Assembly (NCBI GenBank): GCA_963711455.1 | Contig: CAVQEH010000005.1 | Location: forward strand, 273,763-337,762 | DNA: 64,000 nt | Source: DATFVA01 sp963711455 | Lineage (GTDB): Bacteria > Bacteroidota > Ignavibacteria > Ignavibacteriales > Ignavibacteriaceae | Direction of reading: 5' to 3' | Part shown: one piece after another, positions 34,546 to 43,030 of the stretch | Layout: every line of letters begins with the position of its first letter | How positions within the stretch are numbered: the first letter of the stretch is position 1 | The notes under the pieces: generated by a model | What the model saw: the letters and a program-made list of their open reading frames with translations, nothing else | Databases searched by the model: none | What the model was told of the DNA's origin: nothing | Translations under genes and position numbers: made by a program

Positions 34546-35051
34546 TTTCCCCTCTTCTCCAGAATCAGATCCCTGTAAGATTTTTTAATTTCATCTTCTT
34601 TATTAAGAGAAAGCAATTTAATTATTTCATTGAATCTTTTTCCGGCATCCTGTTTTCCATTAATTACCAGGGTTTCCAGTTCGAGAAAAGATCCAAGTTT
34701 ACTTACATCATCAATATGAATTCGTGTGTTATCGTAGATATATAATTTTCGTTTCTTTTCAACAACAACTTCTTCTTCAAGAATATCTTTCAAATAATTT
34801 CTTGCATCATTTCCCTGCAAAGAAATCAGATGATAATCTGACCAGCGGTTACCGGCTCCTTCATTCCTTAAATATTTTATAAGAGTTTGTGTTCCGTTTT
34901 CCAAACGTAATTTCAAGCGGTAGCTTTCACTTTTATAATAAACATCCACCTGGCTCAATTCACCTTTGTACTTAGCATTAATAGCCTTAATACTCTTAAA
35001 CATTTTTTCAGGATCAATAAGTTTGATTTTTAGTTCAAGATTGGTCGGCAT
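34542..35051 (-). CDS. CYTH domain protein (class IV adenylate cyclase/triphosphatase family)
   Basis: 169 residues. The CYTH fold opens NLELKIKLIDPEKM and continues VDVYYKSESYRLKLRLENG and TQTLIKYLR, with further basic and acidic tunnel residues (KKRKLYIYDNTRIHIDDV, GSFLELETLV). These charged residues line the triphosphate-binding tunnel in the family, whose members are adenylate cyclases, thiamine triphosphatases or inorganic triphosphatases. Sequence alone cannot choose. It overlaps addB by 4 bases and the upstream methyltransferase by 17, an operon of three. Confidence 0.88.
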   Translation of the reverse strand: MPTNLELKIKLIDPEKMFKSIKAINAKYKGELSQVDVYYKSESYRLKLRLENGTQTLIKYLRNEGAGNRWSDYHLISLQGNDARNYLKDILEEEVVVEKKRKLYIYDNTRIHIDDVSKLGSFLELETLVINGKQDAGKRFNEIIKLLSLNKEDEIKKSYRDLILEKRGK

Positions 35052-35664
35052 TATTTGAGTTTTCTTTCTTTAAATAGATCTGGAGTATTTCTCTACCTCT
35101 CCTTGGTTTAATCGTCTTAATTTCCCGCGATGAAAACTTGAGCTGAAGATGCTTAGAAAACAGATCATAAAATTCCTGAATATCCACTGCATAAGGCGGT
35201 CCGCCTTTTCTATCCTCAATCGGAAAAAGAAGAGCAATCAATTTTCCACCCGGCTTTATGATTCCCGAGATTTTTTCAGCATAATCTTTTCTTCTTTCCG
35301 GCAGGATCGAACAATAAGTCACATAATCATAAACGTAATCAAAATAATTTTTATATATCGTGTCCAGATTAAAAATATCATCGTGCAGAAAATTAACTTT
35401 CACATTTTCTTTTTCAGCCAGTTCTTTTGAAAATTTAATAGCTTCCACAGAAAAATCCACGGCATACACATCATATCCTTTTTGTGCCGCAAGCACTGCA
35501 TCATACCCTTTACCGCTGCCGGCTATTAATATTTTACCCGGATTCACAAACTGCTGTTCATCGAGAAGATTTTCAAAAACCGGCGTGGGAGTTTTCATAT
35601 CCCAGGTGGTTTCATTATTCAGATATTTATCGTTCCAGAAAGATGCAGATTCAGTTGATTCCAT
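35035..35664 (-). CDS. SAM-dependent methyltransferase, thiopurine methyltransferase-like
   Basis: 209 residues. SFWNDKYLNNETTWDMKTPTPVFENLL is the TPMT-family opening, motif I is KILIAGSGKGYDAVLAAQKGYDVYAVD, and FDYVYDYVTYCSILPERR matches the motif IV region of that family, with LIALLFPIEDRKGGPPYAV after it. Bacterial members methylate thiols, tellurite, selenite or halides, so it might act on sulfur or chalcogen substrates. It is the first gene of the addB transcription unit. Confidence 0.88.
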   Translation of the reverse strand: MESTESASFWNDKYLNNETTWDMKTPTPVFENLLDEQQFVNPGKILIAGSGKGYDAVLAAQKGYDVYAVDFSVEAIKFSKELAEKENVKVNFLHDDIFNLDTIYKNYFDYVYDYVTYCSILPERRKDYAEKISGIIKPGGKLIALLFPIEDRKGGPPYAVDIQEFYDLFSKHLQLKFSSREIKTIKPRRGREILQIYLKKENSNNADQS

Positions 35665-35735
35665 AAATGTATATTAAATAAGATGTTGATATTAATCCAG
35701 ACTTCATTAATTTTGAAGAAAAGAAAGATAGCATT

Positions 35736-36383
35736 ATGAAAAAGTTATTGTTAGCAGCAATAATAATTATTCCCCTGTTAAATGTAAATGCTCAGGAGAT
35801 TGGGGAACTGGCTCCTGATAAAAAACCGGAAGTGTTCCCTAACAATGCACTTGGGCTCGATATTATATTTAGCGAGGGCGGTTTTGGGTTTGGTGGGTTT
35901 TACAGAAGACAGTTTTCACAAAAAATTACGGGCTTTGCTGACTTTTCTTTTTCAGAAGCTAAAGATGAACGTGAGTTTCAATATTATGATTATTATACCA
36001 ACCAGACATACACAGTCGGTAAAAAAAATCGTGTGTTTCTAATTCCTGTTAACTTTGGTGTCCAGTATCGTCTTTTTGAAAATGTAATTTATGATAACCT
36101 GAGACCATATGTAAATTTTGGTGTTGGTCCGACAATGGTACTTACCACTCCTTATGCAAAGGAATTCTTTAAAGCATTTGGTTTCGCAAACCTGAAAGTT
36201 GCCACGGGTGGATATTTCGGATTAGGAGCTAATTTCGGTCTTGATAAAAGCAGCCTCGCCGGAATAAATATAAGATATTATGTCATTCGTTTTTTTGACC
36301 AGGGAGTCGAAAGTCTTACAGGAAAATTTGAAAAAACTCTTGGCGGTTTATTCTTGACAATAAACATCGGTATGATGTATTGA
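35736..36383 (+). CDS. outer-membrane beta-barrel-like protein
   Basis: 215 residues with signal peptide MKKLLLAAIIIIPLLNVNAQ. The mature part alternates aromatic-rich strands and Gly-rich turns (GFGFGGFYRRQFSQKITGFADFSFSEAK; FLIPVNFGVQYRLF; LRPYVNFGVGPTMVL) and ends in an aromatic-rich strand (ITINIGMMY-type). This is typical of eight-stranded porin-like domains in Bacteroidota. No specific function can be assigned. The stop overlaps the TTG start of the next gene. Confidence 0.85.
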   Translation: MKKLLLAAIIIIPLLNVNAQEIGELAPDKKPEVFPNNALGLDIIFSEGGFGFGGFYRRQFSQKITGFADFSFSEAKDEREFQYYDYYTNQTYTVGKKNRVFLIPVNFGVQYRLFENVIYDNLRPYVNFGVGPTMVLTTPYAKEFFKAFGFANLKVATGGYFGLGANFGLDKSSLAGINIRYYVIRFFDQGVESLTGKFEKTLGGLFLTINIGMMY

Positions 36384-37108
36384 GTCTTCCTATTCCTCCT
36401 TTCAAAGGTTTCAACAAAGATATATTTACTTTTCTTGATGAACTTGAAAAGGATAACAACACAAAATGGTTTGATATAAACAGGGATCGGTACCAGGAAA
36501 ATATAGTTCTACCCGCAAAATCTTTTGTTGCTGCAATAGGACAATTCTTCACCCAGTTAAATCCCGCCATAAGAACAGAACCAAAGTTTAATAAAACTCT
36601 GATGAGAATTAATAAAGATATGCGTTTTGCAAAAGATGCGCCATACAAAACATACTTTTTAATTCACTTCGGAAGATTTAAAATGGATAGTGAGTTTTAT
36701 CTTTACTTTGATAAGTCGGGTGCTTCATTCGGGATACTTCTAAATGGAGAAGAAGGTGATGATTTATTTTTTTCACGGAATCTTGAACGACATCCGAAAG
36801 AGATTTTGAAAACCTTTAAGAATTACAATCTGAATTCACGATTGGATTTTCATGAATTCAAAAAGACTCCTCAATTGGTTCAGAAGAATTTTAATGCTGA
36901 TAAGCATTTTGACCTGCTGAAAAAGAGTAACTACATGCTTTTCGAAAAAGAAATACCAAAGAAAAATAAGACGCTTTATACTGCCGATATATTAACCGAA
37001 CTCGTTAAGAATTATGCTTCACTTTATCCCCTTTATTGCTTTGCCATTTCTCCCCAGCCTCTTAAACTAATTGACAAGTTTGAAGAAACTATGGGTGTCC
37101 CTGTTTAA
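36380..37108 (+). CDS. DUF2461 domain protein (TIGR02453 family)
   Basis: 242 residues. FKGFNKDIFTFLDELEKDNNTKWFDINRDRY and NKTLMRINKDMRFAKDAPYKTYFLIHFGR are the conserved blocks of this uncharacterised family. It starts with TTG that overlaps the previous stop as TTGA, so it is coupled to the beta-barrel gene. Its stop overlaps the stop of the convergent redoxin gene in a shared TTAA. Biochemical role unknown. Confidence 0.92.
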   Translation: MSLPIPPFKGFNKDIFTFLDELEKDNNTKWFDINRDRYQENIVLPAKSFVAAIGQFFTQLNPAIRTEPKFNKTLMRINKDMRFAKDAPYKTYFLIHFGRFKMDSEFYLYFDKSGASFGILLNGEEGDDLFFSRNLERHPKEILKTFKNYNLNSRLDFHEFKKTPQLVQKNFNADKHFDLLKKSNYMLFEKEIPKKNKTLYTADILTELVKNYASLYPLYCFAISPQPLKLIDKFEETMGVPV

Positions 37109-37659
37109 GATACCTCCGTCTTCTTCCATTTTATTGTACAGCCAATTGAAAATGTTTCCGGTACTGAAATTTCCTCACCATTAAGAAGCTCTGTTAATGC
37201 GTCCTTTAAATAATGTGATTTTATTTTATCCGGCTCTTTCCAGTTGTCATCAATTTTACCATGGTAGGCAAGTGTCCTTTTACTGTCAAACACAAATATT
37301 TCAGGTGTATGGCTCGCATCAAACTCTTCGGCTGCACTTTGCTCTTCATCTCTCAGGTAAGGAAAATTAAATTTTTTCCCCCTTGCTCTTATTTTCATAT
37401 TCTCAAACGAATCTTCAGGATAGCCTGATTCCTCATTTGAATTTATTGCTACAATCTGTACTCCCCTTTCTCCGAATTCCTGCTGAATTTTCTTTATCCT
37501 CTCTTCATATGCCTGAACATACGGACAATGATTACAGCTAAATATAATTACAAGAATTTTTTTGTCTTTAAATAAGAACGGCGAGTAAAATTTTTCATCC
37601 GTTCCTTTTAAATTAAAATCCGGTAGAGATGAACCTATTTTTAATTTATTTGTGGCCAT
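37105..37659 (-). CDS. thioredoxin-like redoxin (AhpC/TSA type)
   Basis: 184 residues from the Met at 37659. A redoxin fold with the LVIIFSCNHCPYVQAYEERI site (CxxC), followed by VQIVAINSNEESGYPEDSFENMK, FPYLRDEEQSAAEEF, and the cis-Pro loop TPEIFVFD. This family (common in Bacteroidota) is thought to reduce peroxide or act as a thiol oxidoreductase. The start is set at MATNKLKIG because the eight codons before it have no ribosome-binding site and do not resemble a signal peptide. Convergent with DUF2461, with overlapping stops. Confidence 0.88.
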   Translation of the reverse strand: MATNKLKIGSSLPDFNLKGTDEKFYSPFLFKDKKILVIIFSCNHCPYVQAYEERIKKIQQEFGERGVQIVAINSNEESGYPEDSFENMKIRARGKKFNFPYLRDEEQSAAEEFDASHTPEIFVFDSKRTLAYHGKIDDNWKEPDKIKSHYLKDALTELLNGEEISVPETFSIGCTIKWKKTEVS

Positions 37660-37728
37660 TAAAATTCTCCTGATAATGAACAATCAACTTTAGTAAATAA
37701 AACAAGTTATGGTTAAATTACAAATAAG

Positions 37729-39189
37729 ATGAAATACTTTTTCATATTAATTTTCATATTAAATTCCTTTTTGATGGCACAGTACAAAGACTTAGTAAAA
37801 CAACTTAATTTTTCCTATGAAAATTTTCGTGAGGAATCTCTTAATAACAGGAGATTTAAGCATTCAGATATTAAGCCTTTAATTGAAAATCTCAGGGACA
37901 ACAAATTATTTACTGTTAAAGAGCTTGGAGTTTCTGCACAGCAGAGAGAAATCTATTTAATATCTGTCGGAAGCGGCGAAGTAAAAGTATTTCTATGGTC
38001 ACAGATGCACGGCGATGAATCCACTGCTACAATGGCTTTATTCGATATATTTAATTTCTTATCCCGTGAAAATCAGTTTGAAGATTTTAAGAAAGAAATC
38101 TTAAAAAACCTTACTATATATTTTATTCCGATGGTTAATCCCGATGGAGCCGAAGTTTTTGAAAGAAGGAATTTGTACCAGGTTGATTTAAACCGTGATG
38201 CTATAAGATTACAGACACCCGAAGCTAAAATTCTTAAAGATACATTTGATTCACTCAAAGCTGATTTTGGATTTAATCTTCATGACCAGAGTATTTATTA
38301 CAGCGCCGGAAAAAGTTTCAGATCGGCGGCTATTTCATTCCTTGCTCCCGCAACAAATTTTGATAAGACATTAAATCCTGTCAGGTACAAAGCCATGCAG
38401 TTAATCAGTGAGTTAGACAGGGCTTTAGGTGATTTTATTCCGGGGCATATAGGAAAATATTTCGATGATTTTGAGCCGCGTGCATTTGGAGATAATTTTC
38501 AGAGATGGGGAACCAGCACAATTCTAATTGAAACGGGCGGGTGGAAAGGTGATCCCGAAAAACAATTCTTAAGAAAATTGAATTTTATAATTCTTCTTAC
38601 AGCGTTTAGAAGTATTGCTGTGAAAGATTATGAAAATGAAACCATTGAGGACTATGGAAATATCCCTTTCAATGAAAAAGATAATATAATGGATTTGATA
38701 CTAAGAGATCTGACATATAAAATTGGCGATAAAAATATTAATGTTGATATAGGAATTAACAGGACTGAAATAAATACAGACTCAGCTAAAGGTTTTTATT
38801 TAATAAGCAGAGTTGCTGATATCGGCGACCTTTCTGTTTACAGCGGCTACGAAGATCATGATTTTAAAGGAATGGAAATAGCAAAAGGGAAAACTTTCGA
38901 TAAGAAAATATTTTCTGCTGAAGAACTTAACGATTTAAATTTTATTGAATTATACTCCCAGGGTTATACTAATATTATCATAGATTTCCCGGTTGAAAAA
39001 GAGTATACAAGATTTCCTATTAATCTTATCTTATCGAATGTGCTGGGATCTGCAACAATAAAAGTAGAAGCCCCCGCTAATTTTTGTATAACAAAAAATG
39101 GGAAAGTAAAATACGTTGTGGTAAACGGCTTCCTTATTGAAGTTGATAATCCTGATCTTGAAAGAATTAATGGTGAAGTTATTCGCTGA
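37729..39189 (+). CDS. M14 family zinc carboxypeptidase
   Basis: 486 residues, secreted (signal peptide to about residue 18, FLMAQ). The zinc ligands are in FLWSQMHGDESTATM (HxxE) and DFGFNLHDQSI (His). VNPDGAEVFERRN and QVDLNRDA supply the Asn-Arg substrate pair, and the general base Glu is in STILIETGGWKGD. The C-terminal 170 residues form an unassigned domain. A single gene with its own upstream region; no T9SS tail. Confidence 0.9.
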   Translation: MKYFFILIFILNSFLMAQYKDLVKQLNFSYENFREESLNNRRFKHSDIKPLIENLRDNKLFTVKELGVSAQQREIYLISVGSGEVKVFLWSQMHGDESTATMALFDIFNFLSRENQFEDFKKEILKNLTIYFIPMVNPDGAEVFERRNLYQVDLNRDAIRLQTPEAKILKDTFDSLKADFGFNLHDQSIYYSAGKSFRSAAISFLAPATNFDKTLNPVRYKAMQLISELDRALGDFIPGHIGKYFDDFEPRAFGDNFQRWGTSTILIETGGWKGDPEKQFLRKLNFIILLTAFRSIAVKDYENETIEDYGNIPFNEKDNIMDLILRDLTYKIGDKNINVDIGINRTEINTDSAKGFYLISRVADIGDLSVYSGYEDHDFKGMEIAKGKTFDKKIFSAEELNDLNFIELYSQGYTNIIIDFPVEKEYTRFPINLILSNVLGSATIKVEAPANFCITKNGKVKYVVVNGFLIEVDNPDLERINGEVIR

Positions 39190-39282
39190 TTATTTTAAGA
39201 TTTTATTAATTTTGTTATATAGATTTAATAAAAAAGCCAACCCGATTGAAAATTAATAATCGTTATATTTCTCTATTTATCT

Positions 39283-39867
39283 ATGAATGAAGATCCGCAA
39301 ACCAATAATCCAAGGATTGGGTTTGAAAAAGAATCAATACCTCATTTGGACCTGCTTTATAATTTTGCACTAAGGCTTACCGGGAACAAAAATATTGCTT
39401 ATGAGCTTTTACAAGCAACTTATGTAAAAGCCTTCAGGTTTTATGATCATCTTGATAAAACAATTGATTTTAAATTATGGATGTTAAGAATAGTCAGAAA
39501 TACTTACAATGAATCCTTTATCAAAAAAATTAAAACTGATAAGACAGAATATTCAGAAGTTGAAAATATATTTAACAGATTGGATACGTCGAGAGATTTT
39601 GCTCATTTTAAAGGTGCGCTCTTCAATAAAATAAATGTTGATGAACTCTCTAAAGCCATTTCTTCCCTGCCGGAGGATTTCAAAATGGTAATCGTCTTGT
39701 GCGATGTTTTTGAATTTAATTACGATGAAATTGCTGATTTTGTTGATATTCCCGAAGGTACTGTGAGATCAAGACTTCACCGCGGGAGGAAAATGTTATT
39801 TGTAAAATTATATAATTATTCTGTTGAGCATGGATATATCAACAAAGATAAAAGTGAGATCGGGTAA
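39283..39867 (+). CDS. ECF-type RNA polymerase sigma factor
   Basis: 194 residues with sigma region 2 (YNFALRLTGNKNIAYELLQATYVKAFRFYD; FKLWMLRIVRNTYNES) and region 4 (LPEDFKMVIVLCDVFEFNYDEIADFVDIPEGTVRSRLHRGRKML). The region 4 helix-turn-helix is standard. It is followed by a gene for a one-TM protein starting 8 bases after its stop, which would be the anti-sigma partner. Regulon unknown. Confidence 0.92.
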   Translation: MNEDPQTNNPRIGFEKESIPHLDLLYNFALRLTGNKNIAYELLQATYVKAFRFYDHLDKTIDFKLWMLRIVRNTYNESFIKKIKTDKTEYSEVENIFNRLDTSRDFAHFKGALFNKINVDELSKAISSLPEDFKMVIVLCDVFEFNYDEIADFVDIPEGTVRSRLHRGRKMLFVKLYNYSVEHGYINKDKSEIG

Positions 39868-39874
39868 TGTATAT

Positions 39875-40717
39875 ATGAAAGAAAGTCGCGATTTATACTA
39901 CATAGCAGCACTTACAGATGGAGAAATTGAAATTCCTGCTGAGAAAGAAAAACTATCTAAAGAAATTGAAAAGAATTCCCAACTGAAATTTGAATATAAT
40001 GTTCAGTCTTTTACTAAATCTCTGGTTTCGGAAAAATTAAAAATTTCACCCGTGCCTTTAAAAGTAAAAAAGCAGCTTGAGAGAAAATTAAAATCGGAAA
40101 GTAAATCAGGTTTTACCGCGGGAAGATTGCCGGGCATTTACACTACAAAACCTGTCACCGCATGGGGAAGCACTATTATATTAATACTTGCAATCATTTT
40201 GCTTATTTTCAATCGTACTCCTCAGCCAGGAAATAAAAATTTTGAGAAGGAACAAACCGGCAGTGAAAATATGCTTGTGCAGGCAAGAAGTAATTTTGAA
40301 AATATATTAGCAGGAAAAATAAATCCTCAGTTCGTTTCAAATGATCCTGAAAAAATAAAACAGTACTTTAAAGAGCAAAACGTAAATTATTCAATTTATA
40401 TTCCCGAAATTGAAGATTGGCAATTTAAAGGTGTGTTTATTACTGATATTAATAAAACAAAACTTGCTAACCTCGTTTATTCCAATGAAGATGACAAGCC
40501 TGTTTATATTTTCCAGGTGACTGAAGACGGGTTAAAGAGCGATAATTTTCTTACATTAACAGACGATTTAATCTCCTATTTAAATACCGGGAATTGTTAT
40601 AAATCAGCTAGAGCTAATCCGGCAATCCTGATGACTAAATTAAATGTAAATATAGTTGCAGTTGTTTCAAATGGTTCTTTAAGAGAAATCGAAAATATTC
40701 TTTGTAAAACAAAATAG
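39875..40717 (+). CDS. single-TM protein, candidate anti-sigma factor
   Basis: 280 residues from the ATG at 39875 (MKESRD). An N-terminal soluble region has helices typical of anti-sigma N-domains (AALTDGEIEIPAEKEKLSKEIEK), then one membrane helix (WGSTIILILAIILLIFN) and an extracytoplasmic part that ends in a mixed fold. No zinc-binding HxxxCxxC is seen. The position directly behind an ECF sigma gene makes the assignment likely (inference). Confidence 0.78.
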   Translation: MKESRDLYYIAALTDGEIEIPAEKEKLSKEIEKNSQLKFEYNVQSFTKSLVSEKLKISPVPLKVKKQLERKLKSESKSGFTAGRLPGIYTTKPVTAWGSTIILILAIILLIFNRTPQPGNKNFEKEQTGSENMLVQARSNFENILAGKINPQFVSNDPEKIKQYFKEQNVNYSIYIPEIEDWQFKGVFITDINKTKLANLVYSNEDDKPVYIFQVTEDGLKSDNFLTLTDDLISYLNTGNCYKSARANPAILMTKLNVNIVAVVSNGSLREIENILCKTK

Positions 40718-40726
40718 AGTAAATAT

Positions 40727-41185
40727 ATGTTTAACATAAAAAATATTTTACTGCCGACTGATTTTAGCAATCTCTCACTTTCTGCAGCCAGATATGCAAT
40801 TGATCTTGCCAAACAGTACAAAGCTAAAATCCATTTCTTAAATGTCCTGGAAAAAACTCCGCCAATTCTTGCTATCCGTTCACTTGACTTATCCGAGGAA
40901 AAAATCGAAAAAACTTTGGAAGAAGACGCACAGAATTCGCTGAAAAAATCACTTGAAAAAATAAATAAAGATAAATCTGTTGAAATCGTCGCTTTAATTA
41001 AAAAAGGAGTCGACTTCGAAGAGATAGTGGATTATTCTGAAAAAAATAGCATAGACCTGATTGTTATTGCGACACACGGAAGGACAGGTATTTTACATAC
41101 TCTTTTAGGCAGCATTGCAGAGAAAGTTATCCGCTATGCAAAATGCCCGGTATTGGTAATCACTCCTTCAGAAAACGAGAAGTAG
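40727..41185 (+). CDS. universal stress protein family
   Basis: 152 residues, a single Usp domain: ILLPTDFSNLSLSAARYAIDLAKQY at the N-terminus, and the ATP-binding motif VIATHGRTGILHTLLGSIAEKVIRYAKCPVLVI, which matches the G-2x-G-9x-G(S/T) type. It therefore should bind ATP. Ten bases after the anti-sigma-like gene, same strand, possibly co-transcribed. Confidence 0.95.
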   Translation: MFNIKNILLPTDFSNLSLSAARYAIDLAKQYKAKIHFLNVLEKTPPILAIRSLDLSEEKIEKTLEEDAQNSLKKSLEKINKDKSVEIVALIKKGVDFEEIVDYSEKNSIDLIVIATHGRTGILHTLLGSIAEKVIRYAKCPVLVITPSENEK

Positions 41186-41259
41186 GCAGCTAATTTTTTC
41201 TTGATTATCCTCACATCTTTTGATATATTTAATGTCTGCAAAGTTAGAAAGGTGATAAA

Positions 41260-41643
41260 ATGGCGAGAGTTAAAAATGTTGAGGCTTTTTGCAATATTTG
41301 CAATGCTCTAAGAAAAATGGAACTCGTTGGAGAAGTCTCATTAAATGATAATAATGAAAACAAGAAATGGGCTAAATGTAAAAAATGCAAACAGACAATG
41401 ATCATTGATATAAGTGAAGACGTTAGAGAAACAAAGCCGTCTTTGGAAGGAATTGAAAACGGAGATTGCACCGTATATTCACCGACGAAATCTTTTGTTG
41501 TTGGAGAAGCCATTTATCATCAGAACTGGGATGATTTCGGTAAAGTAGTCAGGAAAGATGTCCTTTCAAACGGGCAAAGTGCAATTACTGTAGAATTCCA
41601 GAAATCGGGAAATAAGAAATTAATAGAATCAATATCTAATTAA
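41260..41643 (+). CDS. small zinc-ribbon protein with CarD-like C-terminus
   Basis: 127 residues. The N-terminal half has two CxxC pairs (AFCNICNAL; AKCKKCKQT) that form a zinc ribbon. The C-terminal half, FVVGEAIYHQNWDDFGKVVRKD and SAITVEFQKSGNKKLI, resembles the small Tudor-like beta fold of CarD/CdnL RNA-polymerase-binding proteins. A predicted regulator of transcription or an RNA-polymerase contact protein (inference). It lies 26 bases before rpsU, same strand. Confidence 0.75.
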   Translation: MARVKNVEAFCNICNALRKMELVGEVSLNDNNENKKWAKCKKCKQTMIIDISEDVRETKPSLEGIENGDCTVYSPTKSFVVGEAIYHQNWDDFGKVVRKDVLSNGQSAITVEFQKSGNKKLIESISN

Positions 41644-41669
41644 ATCAACCTGAAGCGAGGTGAAATAAT

Positions 41670-41861
41670 TTGGTTGGAATTACCTTAGGCGAAAATGAGT
41701 CTATCGATAAAGCGTTAAGAAGGTTCAAAAAGAAATACGAAAGATCCGGTGTACTTAAAGAATTCAAGAAGAGAACCTTTTTTGTTAAACCTTCTATTAA
41801 AAGAAGGATGGAAAGATTGAAAGCTGCGAGACGCGCTCACAGAACTGATTCAAATATGTAA
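41670..41861 (+). CDS. rpsU: 30S ribosomal protein S21
   Basis: 63 residues, normal length, with the S21 pattern GENESIDKALRRFKKKYERSGVLKEFKKR and a basic C-terminus. It starts at TTG (41670), preceded by AGGTGA about 10 bases upstream, and is followed by a Rho-independent terminator at 41867-41890. Confidence 0.95.
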   Translation: MVGITLGENESIDKALRRFKKKYERSGVLKEFKKRTFFVKPSIKRRMERLKAARRAHRTDSNM

Positions 41862-41866
41862 ATTGA

Positions 41867-41890
41867 AAGCCCCGTTTACCGGGGTTTTTT
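41867..41890 (+). terminator. Rho-independent terminator after rpsU
   Basis: GCCCCG hairpin with loop TTTAC (stem CCCCG/CGGGG) followed by a run of six T. Confidence 0.88.
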
Positions 41891-41973
41891 ATTTCAGTAT
41901 ATTTTTACTTTCTATATCCGACAGCCCCTCTTACTTTTTTATCTTGTTCTCCCCCTTTTACTTTTATCTTGTT

Positions 41974-42843
41974 TTACTTTAGTTGTATCTTAGGTTCTTC
42001 CTGCCTCTTTTCCTCTTCTTTCTTCAGGTAATATTTTTCAAAATGTGTTTTTATTTCATTGAACGCTTCATCAACATTATTACAAAATGAAAAGAGATTC
42101 ATATCATTTCTACTGATTACCGCATTCGAAACCATTGCATCGAAATTAATTATATTCTTCCAGTACTTTTCATCATAAACAATAAGCAGCATTTTCTTTT
42201 TAACCTTACCCGTTTGGATTAAAGTAATCAGTTCGAAAAATTCATCGAGTGTACCAAACCCGCCGGGAAATACAATCAATGCTTTGGCAAGATAAGCAAA
42301 CCAGAATTTCCTCATAAAAAAGTAATGAAATTCGAACTGGAGATCGGGGCTTACATATTTATTCACAAACTGTTCAAATGGAATGCTGATATTCAATCCC
42401 AGTGAATAACCACCTGCCAGTTTAGCTCCTTTATTTGCGGCTTCCATTATTCCAGGACCGCCACCTGTGCAAATTATAAACCTGTTTCCCGATGTATCAA
42501 GACTGAGAGACCATTCGGTTAGTCGTTTTGAAAGCTCTACCGCTTCTTCGTAATAACGAGACATTTTAACCATATGCTGTGAAGTTCTTAGGTCTTCTGC
42601 AAGCTTATCATTTGTAGTTATTTTAGGGTTAATAGTTTTAAATTTATTTAACTCCGATAGTGCTTTTTTTCTCGACATTAATCTTGCAGAACCAAAGAAT
42701 ACAATTGTATCAACTATTTTATGTTTTCTGAATTTTGTCTGCGGTTCAAGAAATTCCGAAAGAATTCTCAGAATGCGCGCGTCGGATGAATTTAAGAAAT
42801 CAATATCCTCATAAGCTTTGAGTATAGGTTTGGTTTTTCCCAT
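41974..42843 (-). CDS. LOG family protein (lysine decarboxylase-like Rossmann fold)
   Basis: 289 residues. The family signature CTGGGPGIMEAANKGAKLAGG and PGGFGTLDEFFE is present and complete. LOG proteins cleave the nucleotide-linked base (cytokinin riboside 5'-monophosphate phosphoribohydrolase or a nucleotide 5'-monophosphate nucleosidase). The N-terminal extension (about 60 residues) and the charged C-terminal tail (EEEKRQEEPK) are longer than in the compact family members. Stands alone on the minus strand. Confidence 0.92.
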   Translation of the reverse strand: MGKTKPILKAYEDIDFLNSSDARILRILSEFLEPQTKFRKHKIVDTIVFFGSARLMSRKKALSELNKFKTINPKITTNDKLAEDLRTSQHMVKMSRYYEEAVELSKRLTEWSLSLDTSGNRFIICTGGGPGIMEAANKGAKLAGGYSLGLNISIPFEQFVNKYVSPDLQFEFHYFFMRKFWFAYLAKALIVFPGGFGTLDEFFELITLIQTGKVKKKMLLIVYDEKYWKNIINFDAMVSNAVISRNDMNLFSFCNNVDEAFNEIKTHFEKYYLKKEEEKRQEEPKIQLK

Positions 42844-43030
42844 GTCTTCCTTTTAAAAGTATTGTTGAAGGTGAAGTTAGTTTGCCTTTTAATTAATTTT
42901 GAAACAGTTAATTTTTGTAAGTAAAAAAATAAAGAATTATAATAAACAGTATATTTTTTCTCTGTTTCAATTATAAAAATAATACTACCAACTAAATAAA
43001 CAAATTAAGATACTGTAAGTTTTTTTAAGG

